Below are positions 62,497 to 64,000 of a stretch of DNA of 64,000 nucleotides, piece after piece. The notes beneath the pieces are model-generated. The model ran no database searches, was not told the origin of the DNA, and worked only from the letters and a program-made list of their open reading frames with translations. This stretch comes from CBDEVH01 sp965243565. GTDB lineage: Bacteria; Pseudomonadota; Gammaproteobacteria; Tethybacterales; Persebacteraceae. Location of the stretch: assembly GCA_965243565.1 (NCBI GenBank), contig OZ251571.1, positions 744,001 through 808,000 on the forward strand. The letters run 5' to 3'. Made by a program: the position numbers and the translations under genes. Within the stretch, counting starts at the first letter, position 1, and each line of letters starts with the position of its first letter.

Positions 62497-64000
62497 ATGC
62501 TTGCAGAGTTAGGACAAATCTTAATCATTATTGCATTGATTTTTGCAATATTACAAGGCACTATACCGTTATTGGGCGTTATACAAAAAAAACCTATCTG
62601 GATGTTTGTTGGCATGAGTTTTGCCCGTGGGCAGTTTATATTTTTATTCATCAGCCTGCTGACACTAGGCTATTTATTTTATTTAAATGATTTTTCGGTT
62701 TTGTATGTAGCGCAAAACTCCAACTCTTTACTGCCTATTCAATACCGACTATCGGCGGTATGGGGCGGACACGAAGGGTCTTTATTGCTGTGGATATTCA
62801 TGCTGTCATTGTGGACAGTAGCAGTGACTCGATTTGCTCGTCATATTCCTATCACCATGCGGGCGCGCATTATTGGGGTATTGGGTTTGGTCAGTATTGG
62901 CTTTTTATTATTCATGATTTTAACTTCGAATCCATTCGAGCGACTCTTACCAGCCGCCGCTGAAGGACGAGATTTAAACCCTTTACTGCAAGATCCGGGG
63001 CTTATATTTCATCCACCTATGTTGTACATGGGGTATGTTGGGTTTTCGGTATCCTTTGCCTTTGCCATTGCTGCCTTGCTTTCAGGGCGGATGGATTCGG
63101 CATGGACACGTTGGGCACGCCCTTGGGCATTGGTCGCATGGGCATTTTTAACCGTTGGTATATTAATGGGCAGTTGGTGGGCGTACTACGAGCTCGGTTG
63201 GGGCGGCTGGTGGTTTTGGGACCCTGTAGAAAACGCTTCATTTATGCCGTGGTTATTAGGCACAGCACTATTACATTCTTTGGCAGTAACCGAAGCCCGT
63301 GGTATTTTTAAACCATGGACTGCGTTATTGGCAATATTAACATTTTCATTGTGTTTATTGGGGGCATTTTTAGTGAGATCCGGTGTATTAACTTCAGTAC
63401 ACGCCTTTGCCACAGACCCAGAGCGCGGTTTGTTTATATTAATATTACTCTTTATTACAGTTTCTGTCTCGTTGGGGTTATACGCATGGCGAGCACCGCG
63501 ATTATCAGGTGTCGGGCAATTCACATTGGTATCTCGCGAAAGTGGTATTTTGCTCAATAACATACTGATGGGAGCCGCTGCTTTTTGTGTACTGTTGGGC
63601 ACTCTTTATCCTTTAATCCTAGACGGATTAAACGCCGGTAAAATATCGGTAGGACCGCCTTATTTCAATAAAGTTTTTGTGCCACTCGCTGGTGCTTCTG
63701 CCTTATTTGCTGCCATTGGTGGTGTCAGCCGCTGGAAAAAAGACAAAGCAGGACGCATTGCCTCTAAACTATGGATAGCGTTCATTGCTGCGGTGTTTTG
63801 TGCCGCACTATTGCCTTTGTTTTTCCACGACACTTACAGCGTTGGCGCATTATTGGGACTAATGTTGGCGTTTTGGGTTTTCTTTTCATCGCTGACAGCA
63901 GTCATTGACAGATGGTTATCACCAGCACGGGCAAACGCTGGTTTTTTGGGGATGATCTGCGCCCATATTGGTGTGGCAGTCTTTGTCGCAGGCGTTACCA
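62497..64000 (+). CDS. ccmF: Cytochrome c-type biogenesis protein CcmF (partial, 3' end outside window)
   Basis: Membrane haem-lyase component that attaches haem to apocytochrome c. About 501 residues are visible from ATG 62497 before the window ends. Family hallmarks: RLSAVWGGHEGSLLLWIFML near 85-104, HPPMLYMGYVGFSV near 171, the haem-binding WWD signature GWGGWWFWDPVENASFMPW near 233-251 and VLTSVHAFATDPERGLF. The rest of a ccm operon would be expected downstream, beyond the window. Confidence 0.95.
   Translation, partial: MLAELGQILIIIALIFAILQGTIPLLGVIQKKPIWMFVGMSFARGQFIFLFISLLTLGYLFYLNDFSVLYVAQNSNSLLPIQYRLSAVWGGHEGSLLLWIFMLSLWTVAVTRFARHIPITMRARIIGVLGLVSIGFLLFMILTSNPFERLLPAAAEGRDLNPLLQDPGLIFHPPMLYMGYVGFSVSFAFAIAALLSGRMDSAWTRWARPWALVAWAFLTVGILMGSWWAYYELGWGGWWFWDPVENASFMPWLLGTALLHSLAVTEARGIFKPWTALLAILTFSLCLLGAFLVRSGVLTSVHAFATDPERGLFILILLFITVSVSLGLYAWRAPRLSGVGQFTLVSRESGILLNNILMGAAAFCVLLGTLYPLILDGLNAGKISVGPPYFNKVFVPLAGASALFAAIGGVSRWKKDKAGRIASKLWIAFIAAVFCAALLPLFFHDTYSVGALLGLMLAFWVFFSSLTAVIDRWLSPARANAGFLGMICAHIGVAVFVAGVT

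Overview
The window is 64 kb of a compact, AT-leaning bacterial chromosome with short intergenic gaps, mixed strands and four tRNA genes. I see no insertion sequence, prophage, CRISPR array or rRNA. Gene order points to a gammaproteobacterium: DUF177-rpmF-plsX-fabH-fabD-fabG, eno-ftsB, pepP-ubiH, rplU-rpmA-obgE-proB, yciB-bolA-parvulin, purF-metZ, aceA-aceK and lptE-holA are typical arrangements there. The methylated-amine and TMAO genes suggest a marine or organic-osmolyte-rich habitat. The exact clade cannot be fixed from the sequence alone; one tRNA trait (an A-T pair in the initiator anticodon stem) is also common in alphaproteobacteria.

Layout. 1-0.5 kb: end-truncated nuoJ. 0.7-2.2 kb: gloB and pgeF. 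2.2-5.1 kb: a two-gene unit of a TetR-methylenetetrahydrofolate-reductase fusion protein followed by a DmdA-like, GcvT-family demethylase. 5.4-10.2 kb: mdh, malic enzyme, sdhC, sdhD and sdhA, without sdhB. 10.3-17.7 kb: tRNA-Ala, efp, a Kef-type antiporter, msrB-yciB-bolA-parvulin-phosphoesterase, a broken secreted-protein gene and a DUF1223 protein. 17.8-23.4 kb: gdhA, then ispB, proB, obgE, rpmA and rplU, with initiator-type tRNA-Met and tRNA-Lys. 23.5-31.1 kb: rhodanese, pepP, ubiH-like, eno, ftsB and the glyoxylate-bypass pair aceA-aceK. 31.1-35.9 kb: fatty-acid start genes and ferredoxin. 35.9-41.1 kb: an AddB-like nuclease, purF and metZ. 41.2-47.2 kb (minus strand): mutY, a VOC protein, lptE, holA, a ProA with an unusual N-terminal extension, and trkA.

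47.4-61.7 kb is the most distinctive block: a betaine/TMAO-type ABC transporter (binding protein, ATPase, double-length permease), a DUF1989-GcvT fusion matching trimethylamine N-oxide demethylase (Tdm), a class I glutamine amidotransferase, a GMAS/GlnT-type ligase, and then divergently a second glutamine-synthetase homologue, three split glutamate-synthase-type subunits (MgsA/B/C or GlxB/C/D) and an unknown 112-residue protein. Read together, TMAO would be imported, demethylated to dimethylamine plus a C1 unit, and methylamine nitrogen passed through gamma-glutamylmethylamide to N-methylglutamate. Trimethylamine and dimethylamine monooxygenases and N-methylglutamate dehydrogenase are not in the window. 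With the DmdA-like/MTHFR unit at 2-5 kb, this makes two separate tetrahydrofolate-linked demethylation loci. 61.8-64 kb holds a DUF3750 protein and the start of ccmF.

Best candidates for something undescribed: the single-chain TetR-MTHFR regulator-enzyme beside its likely partner demethylase; the small 112-residue protein and second synthetase attached to mgsABC; the ProA extension; and a structured leader plus a near-palindrome between the two divergent synthetase genes.
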